Positions 54,529 to 63,992 of a stretch of 64,000 bases of DNA are shown here, one piece after another (the first letter of the stretch is position 1; every line of letters begins with the position of its first letter). This DNA comes from Rhizobium leguminosarum (lineage in GTDB: Bacteria; Pseudomonadota; Alphaproteobacteria; Rhizobiales; Rhizobiaceae). The position numbers and the translations under genes are program-made. The stretch is from the NCBI RefSeq assembly GCF_004123835.1, contig NZ_MZMU01000003.1:372001-436000 (forward strand), read 5' to 3'. Under the pieces are notes generated by a model. It was given only the letters and a program-made list of their open reading frames with translations. It was not told the DNA's origin and made no database searches.

Positions 54529-55104
54529 TCAGGAGCCGAGATGGTCGACGTCGATATGGCCGAAGGCGTTTATGAAGTGATCGAGAGAATTGTTCACCGT
54601 CGTCGTTTCGGGATCCGTGTGAACCAAAGCTGACGAGATATCGCCGCCCAGAGCGTTGTTCCCGTTGCCGCCGTTGCCGCCGACACCTGCGAGGATGGTG
54701 GCATGCTGATCGGCCACAAGCTGCGTATATTGTGTCGCGGTCGTAGCCGCATTCACGGTAGCCGTGTCGCCGCCGCTCGAGTTTCCTTGGCTGCCGTTGG
54801 AGTGGGAATCTCCCCCCGCGCCGCCGTCGCCGCTGTTCGTGACCGCCGCCAGGAAGCCGTTCTTGGCCTGAGCAAAGCCACCGTCTCCGCCACTGCCGGC
54901 GTCCCAACCTGCCTTCTGCCAAACGTGATCGCCATTGTGCAGATCGGTCGTTGCCCCGTAGACCGTTTGCACGGGGTCTACATATGCAACCGGGTTGTAG
55001 TTGATGTTCCCATCGTTGTGGCCATCACCGCCGTTGCCGGCATTCGCGTCACCCGCATCCGGGTTGTTGAGATGAATCGTGTCGGATATTTGTGGAATAG
55101 GCAT
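54529..55104 (-). CDS. Glycine/asparagine-rich protein, probable type I secretion substrate 1
   Basis: 191 aa from ATG 55104 (MPIPQISDTIHLNNPD), with AAGGAG upstream. Rich in Gly, Asn, Asp, Thr, with GNGGDGHNDGN, AGSGGDGGFAQAKN and LAGVGGNGGNGNNALGGD, but no RTX GGxGxDxxx nonapeptides. No N-terminal signal peptide. The C-terminus (NNSLDHFINAFGHIDVDHLG) is hydrophobic/acidic as type I signals are. Ends 90 bases before the exporter gene, in the same direction. Confidence 0.72.
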   Translation of the reverse strand: MPIPQISDTIHLNNPDAGDANAGNGGDGHNDGNINYNPVAYVDPVQTVYGATTDLHNGDHVWQKAGWDAGSGGDGGFAQAKNGFLAAVTNSGDGGAGGDSHSNGSQGNSSGGDTATVNAATTATQYTQLVADQHATILAGVGGNGGNGNNALGGDISSALVHTDPETTTVNNSLDHFINAFGHIDVDHLGS

Positions 55105-55578
55105 TGATGTCACTCCTTTACTTGGTTTCATCCGTGTTCGTTTTACGGTGTCCCCCTACGGCGTGCGTTCCAGCATGTCACCGCAGCCAATACAACCGCA
55201 GGCGAATATTGCCTGCGATTTAATCTGTGGCCTATCTAGATATTCGGTGACGTTCATTCGGGCGTATACTTGGATGTGGCGGAGCGTTATTTGGATTAGT
55301 ACTTAGTGATTTGGTGCAGGGTGGCATGGTCGATCATGTCTGCGACCTCGTCGAAGCGACATCAGGACCTCTGATCCAAAGGCGGATTTAGTGCTCGCAA
55401 ACTCGCACAACGAGCGCTGCGGCCATGACAGCCAAATGGCTACAGCACTAGCCGACAGGATGTAGACGAATTGCAGGCTCTGCTTTTCCCACGTTCAGAT
55501 GCACAATGACTGAACAATTCAGGCTGCATAGCGCCGCATGCTCGGTGGACGTGCAGTCGCCAACGAATGGAGACGGTA
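55105..55578. promoter_or_regulatory. Divergent promoter region of the two glycine-rich genes
   Basis: 474 bases between genes reading outward. AT content rises around 55200-55320 and 55480-55520. No gene is supported in either direction. It must hold promoters for both exoprotein genes. Confidence 0.45.
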
Positions 55579-56667
55579 ATGGCGGAAACTCGTCCCTTAT
55601 TGGAAGGCCTGCCCAAGACGGGCACCGATCAACACCTCGCCTCCAACGTGGCCGCGGGGCATCTGGCGCTGGTGCCGACTTGGCTTCCATTGGATGTCGC
55701 TTCCGGTCCGAGCCATAATTCAGCCGGCAGCGGTGGTGACGGGATCAGCGAAGGCGTGATCAGCAGCAACGCACTGGCCGTCTTCACGCCGTCCAATGCC
55801 GCCATTGCGGGACCTCATTCGGGTGCAGATGCCTTCCAGGGCAACGACGCGCTCATCAATCAGCATCCCACCGAAATGGCGGGGATAGGCGGGAATGGTG
55901 GAAGCGGCAATGTTGCCATTGGTGGCGGCGATGGCGCCAATCATGCCGGCACCGGGGGCAATGGGCTCTTCTACGGTGGACTCGTCAGCACCGAAGTCGC
56001 GGTGTTTGCCCCCGTGAATACTGCTGTGGCCGCCGGCCCCGGCGCGGAGGCTCACGCCGAGCAATCGAACAACGCACTGTTCCTGCAGGGCGCGACCCAG
56101 ATTGGCGGCATGGGCGGCTCGGGCGGAGACCATAACGTCGCGAGCCATGGCACGTCGATGAGCCCGGGAACTGCGCTCACATTGACCGGCGACTTTTATG
56201 CGGGCCATGGCGGCGATGGATATTTCGTCGGCAGCATGGTCGACGTGAGTATTGCCATCTTCTCACCGATCAACATCGCCGTCGGCGCCGCAGGCGGCTC
56301 CGCAGAGGCTCATCAGACAAACAATGTCATTTTCGATCAGGGCACTGTGCAGATCGCAGGCGTCGGCGGCAATGGCGGTGGCTTCAACCTGTCGTCAGAT
56401 ACGATTTTTACCGGCAATCACGCAGGTGGCGGCGGTGGGGACGGGTCGTCAACCGGCAGCATGGTAGACGTCAATTTCGGCTATTTCCATCCCATCAACA
56501 TTGCCGTTCCCGCCGGTGGGTCGGCGGATGCCCAACAGACCGATCATGTTCTCTATGATCAGCAAGCGCTTCAGTTGGCCGGCATCGCAGGCCACGGTGG
56601 AGACGGTAACCTCACGGACGCCCATTCGGCTCTCGTAGACGACATTCTGAGCTTCATGCATAGCTAG
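55579..56667 (+). CDS. Glycine-rich repeat protein, probable type I secretion substrate 2
   Basis: 362 aa from ATG 55579 (GGAG site; MAETRPLLEGLPKTG). Four modules of about 70-80 aa share an entry GGDG/GGNG, then (I/V)A(V/I)F-PxNxAV, an A-(E/D)-A-x-Q block, then Q(I/L)AG(I/V)GG-GG--N; anchors are GIGGNGGSGN, GMGGSGGDHN, GVGGNGGGFN and GIAGHGGDGN. No signal peptide, no Cys. It ends VDDILSFMHS. It shares the GxGGNGGxGN unit with the protein encoded oppositely. Resembles repeat adhesins or polymers but belongs to no family I recognise. Confidence 0.75.
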   Translation: MAETRPLLEGLPKTGTDQHLASNVAAGHLALVPTWLPLDVASGPSHNSAGSGGDGISEGVISSNALAVFTPSNAAIAGPHSGADAFQGNDALINQHPTEMAGIGGNGGSGNVAIGGGDGANHAGTGGNGLFYGGLVSTEVAVFAPVNTAVAAGPGAEAHAEQSNNALFLQGATQIGGMGGSGGDHNVASHGTSMSPGTALTLTGDFYAGHGGDGYFVGSMVDVSIAIFSPINIAVGAAGGSAEAHQTNNVIFDQGTVQIAGVGGNGGGFNLSSDTIFTGNHAGGGGGDGSSTGSMVDVNFGYFHPINIAVPAGGSADAQQTDHVLYDQQALQLAGIAGHGGDGNLTDAHSALVDDILSFMHS

Positions 56668-56672
56668 AGCAT

Positions 56673-56708
56673 GATGCCGAAAAGTGTGAGCGGTTTTCGG
56701 AGGACATC
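56673..56708. repeat. Rhizobial palindromic element
   Basis: GATG-CCGAAAA-GTGTGAGCGG-TTTTCGG-AGGA-CATC, inner arms CCGAAAA/TTTTCGG exact, directly after the exoprotein stop. Same type as 39095-39135. Confidence 0.65.
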
Positions 56709-57431
56709 CTGTTCTAGCGGATAGACTCCCCACTTGCATTGCGGTGGCTCAACTGTACGAGACCGTTCCTCGTGCGATCCTTGAAGCCATATGTTGAATT
56801 GTTCCTCCGCCCGGAATTCGCTCCTTGGCCGACATCACGGAACGGCCAGCTCACTGAGATGCCGAACCTTCCACCATGACCTCTTCCGCATTGTCGCCGA
56901 TTTCGGCCGTCAGAGACCGGGACCTCCACCCGGCATCGGGCGGTGCCGGCGCTGTGTTACCTGAGTGAGAACGATGCCAACTGGGATTAATGCGTCATTA
57001 GAGCGAAGTTTCACTAATCATAACGAGTAGTCAGCGATCTCAGGTTTTTGTTGCTTTTCGCCTTTGTCGTTTTGCTGTCGGGTCTGCGACTGCTTTGAAT
57101 TGAGATATGGAAACAAAGCCAAGCCGATTGGCAGCCCGTTATATCCAACGGCTCTTTCCTAAATGGTCTGTCGCAGATCGGCTGCCTTTTCAGTGCCTTT
57201 GAAAGCTTTGTTGACCCGCTTGCCATACGTGAATTCGACGAAGGCTGGAAAGTCTGTAGCGACAAGTCGAGCCAGCAGGCCATTATGAACAAAATATTCA
57301 ATATGCTCTGCAAGTCCAGTTATCTCTCGATGAAATCTTATAGACTATAAGAATTATCATGAGAGTTCAGACTATTTATATCTGAAATACACTCACTTTT
57401 TATCATGACATGTAGTGAGAACAGGAATAAT
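56709..57431. other. Gene-poor interval before the LuxR-type gene
   Basis: About 720 bases. A stop-to-stop minus-strand frame at 57159-57344 reads ARLVATDFPAFVEFTYGKRV, with no usable start, and could be a gene relic. AT-rich sequence at 57330-57430 probably holds the regulator promoter. Nothing else is evident. Confidence 0.3.
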
Positions 57432-58214
57432 ATGAACAGCTGTTGGGTTTTGCAAATATTCTGGGGGAGCACGCAAGTGTCCGACAGTGCTGGAACTAAG
57501 CGCCGTGCGGGGCGCAATGCACCAACTGTGATCATCATTGAGCATTCTACACTGGCGCGCACGACCGTGGTGAAGCTTCTTGAGCGTGAACTCGCCGGGT
57601 GGAACGTTATAGATTTGATCTCGATCGAGAGTCTCGATCGAGCTCTTGGAGCTGAGGTGCGTTTGATTGTATTGGATCTGGCCGGCAGAGGTGTCGAGAG
57701 TACCAGCCTGCGTGATGATCTCGCGGCAATTGCTGCTCGTTTTCCTGAGGCTCCTATCACGTTGCTCTCAGGTACGGATGACGCCATCATAGCCCGTCAG
57801 GCACTCAGGATGGGCATCCGCGGCTTTTTCTCGACTTCACTCCCCATTGACATTGCCCTTGCCGGTCTTCGTCTCGTTCTGGCAGGAGGAACATTTTTCC
57901 CGCAGCTATTGGGAGCTGTTACAAACGGCTCAAACGAGCATAATCCGGCCAGAAATGAGGCCGAAAAGAACTTGGATGATAGGACGCAGTACTTGGCGAT
58001 TGCTGATTTCACTCCACGGGAAGCGGATGTCCTCGCAGAGCTGCAATGCGGTTGTTCAAATAAGGTAATTGCAGGAAAACTCAATTTGTCGGGGCATACG
58101 GTGAAGATGCATTTGCAACACATAATGCGTAAGTTGCAGGCGCAGAACCGCACTGAAGTGGTTGCCCGCTTAGTTCAAAGAGCCGCCGGTGGGCCTGACG
58201 TCTCGCCGAGTTAG
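57432..58214 (+). CDS. LuxR-type response regulator
   Basis: 260 aa from ATG 57432 (AGGAAT site; ATG 57405 is an alternative). A receiver-like domain (VIIIEHSTLARTTVVKLLE, with the acceptor-position Asp in LIVLDLAG) has lost several usual receiver residues. A C-terminal GerE/LuxR HTH follows (FTPREADVLAELQCGCSNKVIAGKLNLSGHTVKMHL split over about 200-240). It may control the adjacent exoprotein/T1SS genes. Confidence 0.83.
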   Translation: MNSCWVLQIFWGSTQVSDSAGTKRRAGRNAPTVIIIEHSTLARTTVVKLLERELAGWNVIDLISIESLDRALGAEVRLIVLDLAGRGVESTSLRDDLAAIAARFPEAPITLLSGTDDAIIARQALRMGIRGFFSTSLPIDIALAGLRLVLAGGTFFPQLLGAVTNGSNEHNPARNEAEKNLDDRTQYLAIADFTPREADVLAELQCGCSNKVIAGKLNLSGHTVKMHLQHIMRKLQAQNRTEVVARLVQRAAGGPDVSPS

Positions 58215-58337
58215 GCAGTGTCGCCAGTACCGGGGGAGTATCGGCGCGCGTTTCCAACTGGTTTCATATCGTGATGCCTTGATGGGAACCGCGAGTCCGG
58301 CCGTCCGTTACCCCTTTGAGGAACGGAGGAAATGGAC

Positions 58338-58583
58338 ATGCGCAAGAAAAAAGCCATCGTCGAGGCGGCGCTCGAGTCCGAGTACGAGCGCCAGGCACTG
58401 GGGATCATGAATACGGAGCAAGCTCTGAAGCTTGAGGATTCCGACGGTCTTGTCTTCAGCCATCCGGATAAAGAGGCCGGAGTGACGGATCACTTCGTTG
58501 ATCAAGATGAGCTGCGCCGATTGGTGCGGCGGTCAACCTCGCCGGTTCCCGTATTGCAATCGCAGGATCGTACGACACGTTAG
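58338..58583 (+). CDS. Small hypothetical protein, 81 aa
   Basis: Begins MRKKKAIVEAALESEYERQ after a GGAGG site correctly spaced for ATG 58338; ATG 58332 would be too close to it. Contains FSHPDKEAGVTDHFVDQDEL and a basic Arg-rich end. Acidic/basic soluble protein; no family recognised. Confidence 0.55.
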   Translation: MRKKKAIVEAALESEYERQALGIMNTEQALKLEDSDGLVFSHPDKEAGVTDHFVDQDELRRLVRRSTSPVPVLQSQDRTTR

Positions 58584-58593
58584 CTGCTGAACT

Positions 58594-59319
58594 TCAGGCA
58601 ATCATGTAGCCGCCGTCCACCGGCATCGAGATCCCGTTCACCATCGCTGCCTGATCGGAGAGCAGGAAAAGAACAACCTCGGCGATATCTGCCGGCTCGG
58701 CGAAGCGACCGACGGGAATTCGCTTCATCATCCCTGCGGCTTTCTCGGGATCGCTCCATGCCTTCACCGCCATTGGCGTCAACGTCACCGTTGGATGGAC
58801 GCCGTTGGCGCGGATGCCGTGCGGCGCAAGCTCCTTGGCCATGACCCGCGTCAAGCCATCCAATCCACCCTTCGATGCACAATAGGCAGCGTGGTCAGGG
58901 ATGCCGACGAAGGAGGCGACCGACGAGACGTTGACGATGGCGCCCTTCCGGTCCTCCTTGATCAGCGATCGGGCATACTCCTGGGCGACGATCATTGGAG
59001 CGCGCGTGTTGACCGCGACAAGACGGTCGAATGCTTCGACGGTTGTCTCCAGGAATGGTTGGAGTTCGGTCGTGCCGGCGCAGTTGATGAGGAAATCTGC
59101 GGGAAGGGCAGCGATCGCCGCCTCTCTGGTCGCATCGGCGTCCGCGAGATCGACCTGGATTGCCCGACAGCCGAATTCCCCTCGCAACGCTTCGACGTCG
59201 GCAGCACTGCGGGTCAGCGCGACGACCTGCGCACCCCGTTCGACGAGCATCCTTACAATTTCGCGTCCGATGCCTTTGCCGGCGCCGGTCACGATCACCG
59301 TCTTTCCTCTGAACTCCAT
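58594..59319 (-). CDS. SDR family oxidoreductase, L-xylulose reductase-like
   Basis: 241 aa of classical SDR: TGAGKGIG, NCAG, SSVASFVG (Ser) and YCASK (Tyr/Lys) all present, unlike the SDR at 15490. It ends the transporter operon, 11 bases after the ATPase gene, so it probably oxidises or reduces the imported sugar/polyol. The resemblance to dicarbonyl/L-xylulose reductases is from overall sequence only. Confidence 0.87.
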   Translation of the reverse strand: MEFRGKTVIVTGAGKGIGREIVRMLVERGAQVVALTRSAADVEALRGEFGCRAIQVDLADADATREAAIAALPADFLINCAGTTELQPFLETTVEAFDRLVAVNTRAPMIVAQEYARSLIKEDRKGAIVNVSSVASFVGIPDHAAYCASKGGLDGLTRVMAKELAPHGIRANGVHPTVTLTPMAVKAWSDPEKAAGMMKRIPVGRFAEPADIAEVVLFLLSDQAAMVNGISMPVDGGYMIA

Positions 59320-59330
59320 GGGTCGTTCTC

Positions 59331-60392
59331 CTAAAGTCTCTGGCCTGTTTCCCGATCGAAGATATGCGCACGTCGGGGATCGATGTGGAAGTACATCGTC
59401 CGTCCGGGGTCGACCTCGATACGCTCGCGGATCAGGGCGTCAATCGGTACGCCTCCCGTGCGGCCGAAGATCAACGTCTCCGAACCCGTGGGCTCGAACA
59501 CCGAGACTTCGACCGGAACGCCTTCCTCGCCGATCGTGATGTGCTCCGGTCGGATGCCGTAGGTAACGGCTCGTCCTTCATCCGCATTTGTGTCCGCCAG
59601 CGGAAGGGCGATGCCCTGGTCGGTGACGACGATTTTCCTGCCGTCGCGGGTGGCTATGCGGCCCTGAAGGAAGTTCATCGATGGGCTGCCGATGAAGCCG
59701 GCGACGAAGAGGTTTACCGGAAAATCATAGAGATCGAGAGGCTTGCCGATCTGCTCGACCCTGCCGTCGCGCATCACCACGATCTTGTTGGCCATCGTCA
59801 TCGCCTCGATCTGATCGTGCGTGACGTAGACGGTGGTGGTCTTCAGCCGCTGGTGAAGCTCCTTGATCTCGACGCGCATGGTGACGCGGAGTTTAGCGTC
59901 GAGGTTTGATAGTGGCTCGTCGAACAGGAAGACCTGCGGATCGCGGACGATGGCACGGCCCATCGCCACGCGTTGACGCTGTCCGCCCGACAGCTGCTTC
60001 GGATAGCGGTCGAGATAACGCGTCAGGTCGAGGATCTCGGCTGCCCTGCCGACCTTCTCGTCGATCTCCGCCTTCGGACGTTTGGCCATCTTCAGCGGAA
60101 AGCCCATATTCTCGGCGACGGTCTTGTGGGGATAGAGAGCGTAGCTCTGAAACACCATCGCGATGTCACGCTCCTTCGGGGGAGCGTTGGTGACGACACG
60201 GCTGCCGATCCGGATATCTCCGCTGCTGACCGTCTCCAGCCCGGCGATCATCCGGAGCAGGGTGGATTTGCCGCAGCCGGATGGACCGACCAGCACGACG
60301 AATTCGCCGTCCTCGATGTCGACGCTGACGCCATGCATGACCTGAAGAGAGCCATATTTCTTGGTGACGTCGCTAACCTGTACGTTTGCCAA
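59331..60392 (-). CDS. Sugar ABC transporter ATP-binding protein (UgpC/MalK type)
   Basis: 353 aa: Walker [12 protein letters not shown], signature LSGGQRQRV, Walker [14 protein letters not shown]-loop VTHD, and a C-terminal TOBE/OB regulatory domain ([14 protein letters not shown]). Energises the importer encoded upstream. MsiK/UgpC-type ATPases can serve several importers. Confidence 0.93.
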   Translation of the reverse strand: MANVQVSDVTKKYGSLQVMHGVSVDIEDGEFVVLVGPSGCGKSTLLRMIAGLETVSSGDIRIGSRVVTNAPPKERDIAMVFQSYALYPHKTVAENMGFPLKMAKRPKAEIDEKVGRAAEILDLTRYLDRYPKQLSGGQRQRVAMGRAIVRDPQVFLFDEPLSNLDAKLRVTMRVEIKELHQRLKTTTVYVTHDQIEAMTMANKIVVMRDGRVEQIGKPLDLYDFPVNLFVAGFIGSPSMNFLQGRIATRDGRKIVVTDQGIALPLADTNADEGRAVTYGIRPEHITIGEEGVPVEVSVFEPTGSETLIFGRTGGVPIDALIRERIEVDPGRTMYFHIDPRRAHIFDRETGQRL

Positions 60393-60452
60393 TGTCGTTC
60401 CCCCTAAAGCAGTGCAGTTTGTGTTTTGATGTTGTTGACGGAATTCATCATC

Positions 60453-60659
60453 TCATCCCTTCCAGACGATGTAGGCGCCAAGGACTGCCGAGATCGCCGC
60501 CGCGAACCATACCGAAAGCCCGAACGGCTCGATGAACCGCATCCAGAACAGGGAGAGCGCGACCCAGATCACGATCGAAATGAAGAGCCGGTCGAACCAG
60601 TTCGTTTCGATCGGCAGAAACCCCGGCTTGGGTTCGTTATTTCCTGATTGAGACGTCAT
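60453..60659 (-). CDS. DUF2160-like small membrane protein in ABC operon
   Basis: 68 aa with GFLPIETNWFDRLFISIVIW and a second membrane helix near the end. The motif G-F-L-P-I..DRLFI resembles the DUF2160 protein of glycerol importer operons. It sits between permease and ATPase genes and may be an accessory membrane subunit. Confidence 0.7.
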   Translation of the reverse strand: MTSQSGNNEPKPGFLPIETNWFDRLFISIVIWVALSLFWMRFIEPFGLSVWFAAAISAVLGAYIVWKG

Positions 60660-60663
60660 CGTT

Positions 60664-61500
60664 TCATCCTTTCACGGCGCCGAAGGTCAGGCCGGCGACG
60701 ATGTGACGCTGGACCACCGAAAAGACGATGAGCGCCGGAACCAATGTCAGCATTGAGATCGCGGCCATGATGCCCCAGGCCGTCCCCGTCGTCGTCACAT
60801 ATTCCGACAAGCCGGTGGTCAGAGTCCGCGCATGGAAGTTGGTGAGCGTCGCCGCCAGCAGGTACTCGTTCCACGCAAACACCCAGGTTAGGATCAGCGT
60901 CACCGCAAGTCCGGGCCGTGCCAAAGGAAAGATGATATCATAGAGGACGGTCCATGGGCTCGCGCCGTCCATATAGGCCGCCTCGTCCAATTCCTTCGGA
61001 ATGCCTTCCACGGTCGGGCGCAGCGTCCAGATGGCGAAGGGAAGGTTGAAGGAGCAATAGACCAGGATCATGCCCAGCTTGGAATCGGCGAGCGAGAAGT
61101 CGCCGATCCTGTAGACCTGCGTCAGCAGCAGGAAAAGCGGCAGCAGGAAGACCGCCGGCGGCGCCATGCGGTTGGTGATCGTCCAGAAGAAGATGCTTTC
61201 CTTGCCGGCGAGGTCGAAGCGCGTCAGGGCATAGCAGGCAAGGAAGCCGAGCGTGGTGACGAGCAGCGCGTTGCCTGACGAAATGATCAGCGAGTTGAGC
61301 ATGTATCCGCGCAAGGTCGGATTGGTCAGCACGTCCTGGTAATTCTTCCAGAAGAAGCTCCGGAGAATGACATCGGGCGTCGAAAACAGGTCGAACGGCT
61401 GTTTCACCGATATGACGAAGAGCCAGTAGATCGGGAAAAGGGTCGCGAGGCTTATCAAGGTCCACAGGACGACCGGAAGCCAGGGAAAACGGGTCTTCAT
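60664..61500 (-). CDS. Carbohydrate ABC transporter permease (MalG type)
   Basis: 278 aa with six membrane segments and the cytoplasmic EAA loop ELDEAAYMDGASPWTVLYDI followed by PLARPGLAV, which couples to the ATPase. It starts four bases after the partner permease stop. Confidence 0.92.
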   Translation of the reverse strand: MKTRFPWLPVVLWTLISLATLFPIYWLFVISVKQPFDLFSTPDVILRSFFWKNYQDVLTNPTLRGYMLNSLIISSGNALLVTTLGFLACYALTRFDLAGKESIFFWTITNRMAPPAVFLLPLFLLLTQVYRIGDFSLADSKLGMILVYCSFNLPFAIWTLRPTVEGIPKELDEAAYMDGASPWTVLYDIIFPLARPGLAVTLILTWVFAWNEYLLAATLTNFHARTLTTGLSEYVTTTGTAWGIMAAISMLTLVPALIVFSVVQRHIVAGLTFGAVKG

Positions 61501-61504
61501 CGCT

Positions 61505-62380
61505 TCAACCTCTCTTCACGCGGGGCGCAATCAAACCGACGTAGAGCAGCCAGCAGACGACGATTGTGAGATAGAGGACGATGACGGAGATCGCCGAACC
61601 GTAGCCGTAATTCGTCTTGGGAAAGACTTCCCTGAAGATATGGACGCCGATGTAGCGCGTCGAAGAACCCGGGCCGCCGCCGGTCAGCATCAGGACTTCG
61701 TCGACGGTGCGCAGCGCGTCCATCAGCCTGATGAACACTGTGGCGAGCAGGGCCGGGCGGATCAGGGGGAGCGTGATGTGCCAGAAGATCTGGCTCTTGC
61801 CGGCGCCGTCGATCTGCGCCTGCTCGAAGGGGTCTGATGGAAGCGAGACGAGTGCGGCGATCAGCGAGAGGGTGACGAGCGGCGTCCAGTGCCAGATGTC
61901 CATGATGACAGTGACGGTGAAGGCCGCGACGGCGCTCTGGCCGATATTCAGATCGTAGCCGAACCAGCTCCTCAGGAGATAGGGAATGATGCCGATCGAC
62001 GGGGTGGTCATCAGCTTCCAGACGGAGCCGACAATGATCGGCGCCATGATCAGCGGCAGCGTATGGATCGTGCGAAACACCGCTTTTCCGGGGAAGTCCT
62101 TGAGCAGCGCCTGGGCGAGGATGTAGCCGAGAACCAGTTCCGACACGACCGCGAAGAAGACGAATGTCAGGGTTATGCCGAGCGATGCCAGGAACTGCGG
62201 GTCGAAGACGAGCCGCCGATAGTTCTCAGCCCAGTTGAAGATCATGCCGGGATTGGCCGCGAACGGGTTCCATGAATGGAAAGAGACCCAGAGGACGTAG
62301 ATGAAAGGAAAGATCCCGAACAGTCCGAGGATCACTATGGTCGGTGACAGCAACAGCCACCCGAGCTTCTGCGAATACAT
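61505..62380 (-). CDS. Carbohydrate ABC transporter permease (MalF type)
   Basis: 291 aa with six membrane segments; the EAA loop is DPFEQAQIDGAGKSQIFWHI then PLIRPALLA. First permease of the importer, 96 bases after the SBP gene, with a stem-loop in that gap. Confidence 0.92.
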   Translation of the reverse strand: MYSQKLGWLLLSPTIVILGLFGIFPFIYVLWVSFHSWNPFAANPGMIFNWAENYRRLVFDPQFLASLGITLTFVFFAVVSELVLGYILAQALLKDFPGKAVFRTIHTLPLIMAPIIVGSVWKLMTTPSIGIIPYLLRSWFGYDLNIGQSAVAAFTVTVIMDIWHWTPLVTLSLIAALVSLPSDPFEQAQIDGAGKSQIFWHITLPLIRPALLATVFIRLMDALRTVDEVLMLTGGGPGSSTRYIGVHIFREVFPKTNYGYGSAISVIVLYLTIVVCWLLYVGLIAPRVKRG

Positions 62381-62435
62381 CGCCTATCCCCCATTGAACA
62401 CTATGTGGACGTCCGCTCCATCAGGGAGCGAAAGA

Positions 62436-62461
62436 TGACGGGTCGTCGGAACGACCCGTCA
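62436..62461 (-). promoter_or_regulatory. Perfect stem-loop between SBP and permease genes
   Basis: TGACGGGTCGT-CGGA-ACGACCCGTCA: eleven-base arms with no mismatch. There is no T-run, so it is more likely a 3' stabiliser and partial terminator that keeps SBP message in excess over permease message, as in maltose-type operons. Confidence 0.75.
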
Positions 62462-62476
62462 GTTGGGGAGGATGTT

Positions 62477-63910
62477 TTATTTGCGATAGCCGAGGGAGGT
62501 GAGCTCCTCTTCGGCCTTGGCCGCCATCTGGTCGAGGCCTTCATCGGGACCGATTTTGCCGGTCAGGATGTCGTAGAAGATAGGAGCGGTCGCTTCACGG
62601 ACCTGAGCATGGAAGGGGTAAGGGGGAGCGCCGGCGAAGAGCTTGCCGTCGTCCTTCAGCATCGTGTAGAAGCCGCCGAGCTTGACGTCCATCTCCTTCA
62701 CCTTCGGATCGTCGAACGTCGCCTTGTTGGTGATGCGCGGTGCGGCGATCGCCCAATCGGGCTGCACTTCGTTCTGGCCGATGAATTCGAGGAACAGCAG
62801 CGACGCTTCCTTGTTCTTGGACGTGACCGGCACGCCGAAGGCGCCGCCATCGTAGTAGCCGATATAGCCCTTTCCGGCTTTTGCGTCGTCCAATACGCCC
62901 GGCTCGAGCGGTGGCAGAGCGAAACCGACCTGGCCGACCACCTTCGACTGCGCTGGATCGCTTGCGATCCATGCGGCGTTCTCACCGTAGATCAGTCCCT
63001 GGGCGACACGGCCTGCGGCAAAGGTCGTTGCGGTTTCCGTCCAGGTCGCCTGCGTCGATTCCGGAGGAGCGATGTCGCGCAGGTGCAGCCAATACTTCAA
63101 CGCGGCCTTCGCCTTGTCGCCGTTCATCGCGCCGCCATGTTCGACCGTCGCCGCATAATTGTTCTTGGCGTCGATGCCCCAATTGTAGACGCCGAAGGTC
63201 GGCGCGATGGACTCGAAGAATTCATACCAGGACGCCGGATGGCCTGTATGTGCCTGAGCGGTCGTGCCCCAGAGCTCCATGCCGTTGTCCTTGCCGTACT
63301 TCGTGAAGAATTCGGCGATCTCCGTATATTCCGCGTGCGTGGTCGCCGGCTTCAGGTCCTTGCCGGTTTCCTTCTTGAAGGCTTCCTTGATCTTCGGATC
63401 GTCGAAGAGGTCCTTGCGATAGAGATAGGCCTTCAGGAAGGCTTCCATCGGAACGCCGAAGAGATCGCCGCTCGAGTCCTTGAAGTAGTCGGCAAAGCTG
63501 GTGAAGTTGGCGTCGTCGTAGGTCGGCGCCTTCAGATCCGGCTGGTCTTTCAGCGTCTTCGTGATGTCGACGAGGAAATTCCTGGCGAGATAGGAGTAGA
63601 TGATGTCCTGCTCGATGTAGACCATGTCATAGATGCCGGTCTTGGCTTCCATGTCCTTGATGGCTTTGTCGTACATCTGATCCCAGGACGTCGTCTCGAT
63701 GTCGACCTTGATGCCGGTCTTCTTTTCGAATTCCGGAGCGAGCACGGTCCTGATGTAGTTCGATGGCGGGGTGCTTTCGGTGACGCCATGCAGCGTCACG
63801 CCCTTGAATTTGGCGCCGGCGTCGGACCAGAAGTCAGCCCAGGCCGGCGAAGCGGTAGTGGCGAGGCCGAGCGTCAGCGCAAGCGCGCTAGCCTTCAAAG
63901 CGTAATTCAT
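62477..63910 (-). CDS. Extracellular sugar/polyol-binding protein of ABC transporter
   Basis: 477 aa from ATG 63910 (GGGAGG eight bases upstream), Sec signal [22 protein letters not shown] cleaved before DFW. SBP_bac_1 type: [20 protein letters not shown] and [20 protein letters not shown]. Somewhat longer than the usual ~430 aa. The ligand is unknown; the operon SDR hints at a pentitol or similar. Confidence 0.9.
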   Translation of the reverse strand: MNYALKASALALTLGLATTASPAWADFWSDAGAKFKGVTLHGVTESTPPSNYIRTVLAPEFEKKTGIKVDIETTSWDQMYDKAIKDMEAKTGIYDMVYIEQDIIYSYLARNFLVDITKTLKDQPDLKAPTYDDANFTSFADYFKDSSGDLFGVPMEAFLKAYLYRKDLFDDPKIKEAFKKETGKDLKPATTHAEYTEIAEFFTKYGKDNGMELWGTTAQAHTGHPASWYEFFESIAPTFGVYNWGIDAKNNYAATVEHGGAMNGDKAKAALKYWLHLRDIAPPESTQATWTETATTFAAGRVAQGLIYGENAAWIASDPAQSKVVGQVGFALPPLEPGVLDDAKAGKGYIGYYDGGAFGVPVTSKNKEASLLFLEFIGQNEVQPDWAIAAPRITNKATFDDPKVKEMDVKLGGFYTMLKDDGKLFAGAPPYPFHAQVREATAPIFYDILTGKIGPDEGLDQMAAKAEEELTSLGYRK

Positions 63911-63980
63911 TTTCAATCCTCCCAAAGTGCAGCGAGATCATTTCGCCGGCCTTTTGTGTAGGCCAAAAAAACCGCTGACG

Positions 63981-63992
63981 CAACATTTGTTG
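63981..63992. promoter_or_regulatory. Short palindrome upstream of the ABC operon
   Basis: CAACA-TT-TGTTG, 71 bases upstream of the SBP start, possibly within a longer site cut by the window edge. Possible repressor site (for example of GntR, LacI or DeoR type); no regulator gene is in view. Confidence 0.4.

Noticed and set aside
54529..56667. Glycine-rich proteins as RTX toxins or proteases
   Set aside because: There are many GG pairs but no GGxGxDxxx nonapeptide array and no protease or lipase domain.
62405..63961. 518-codon open frame on the plus strand
   Set aside because: Antisense to the solute-binding protein gene, which has a signal peptide, ribosome site and operon context.
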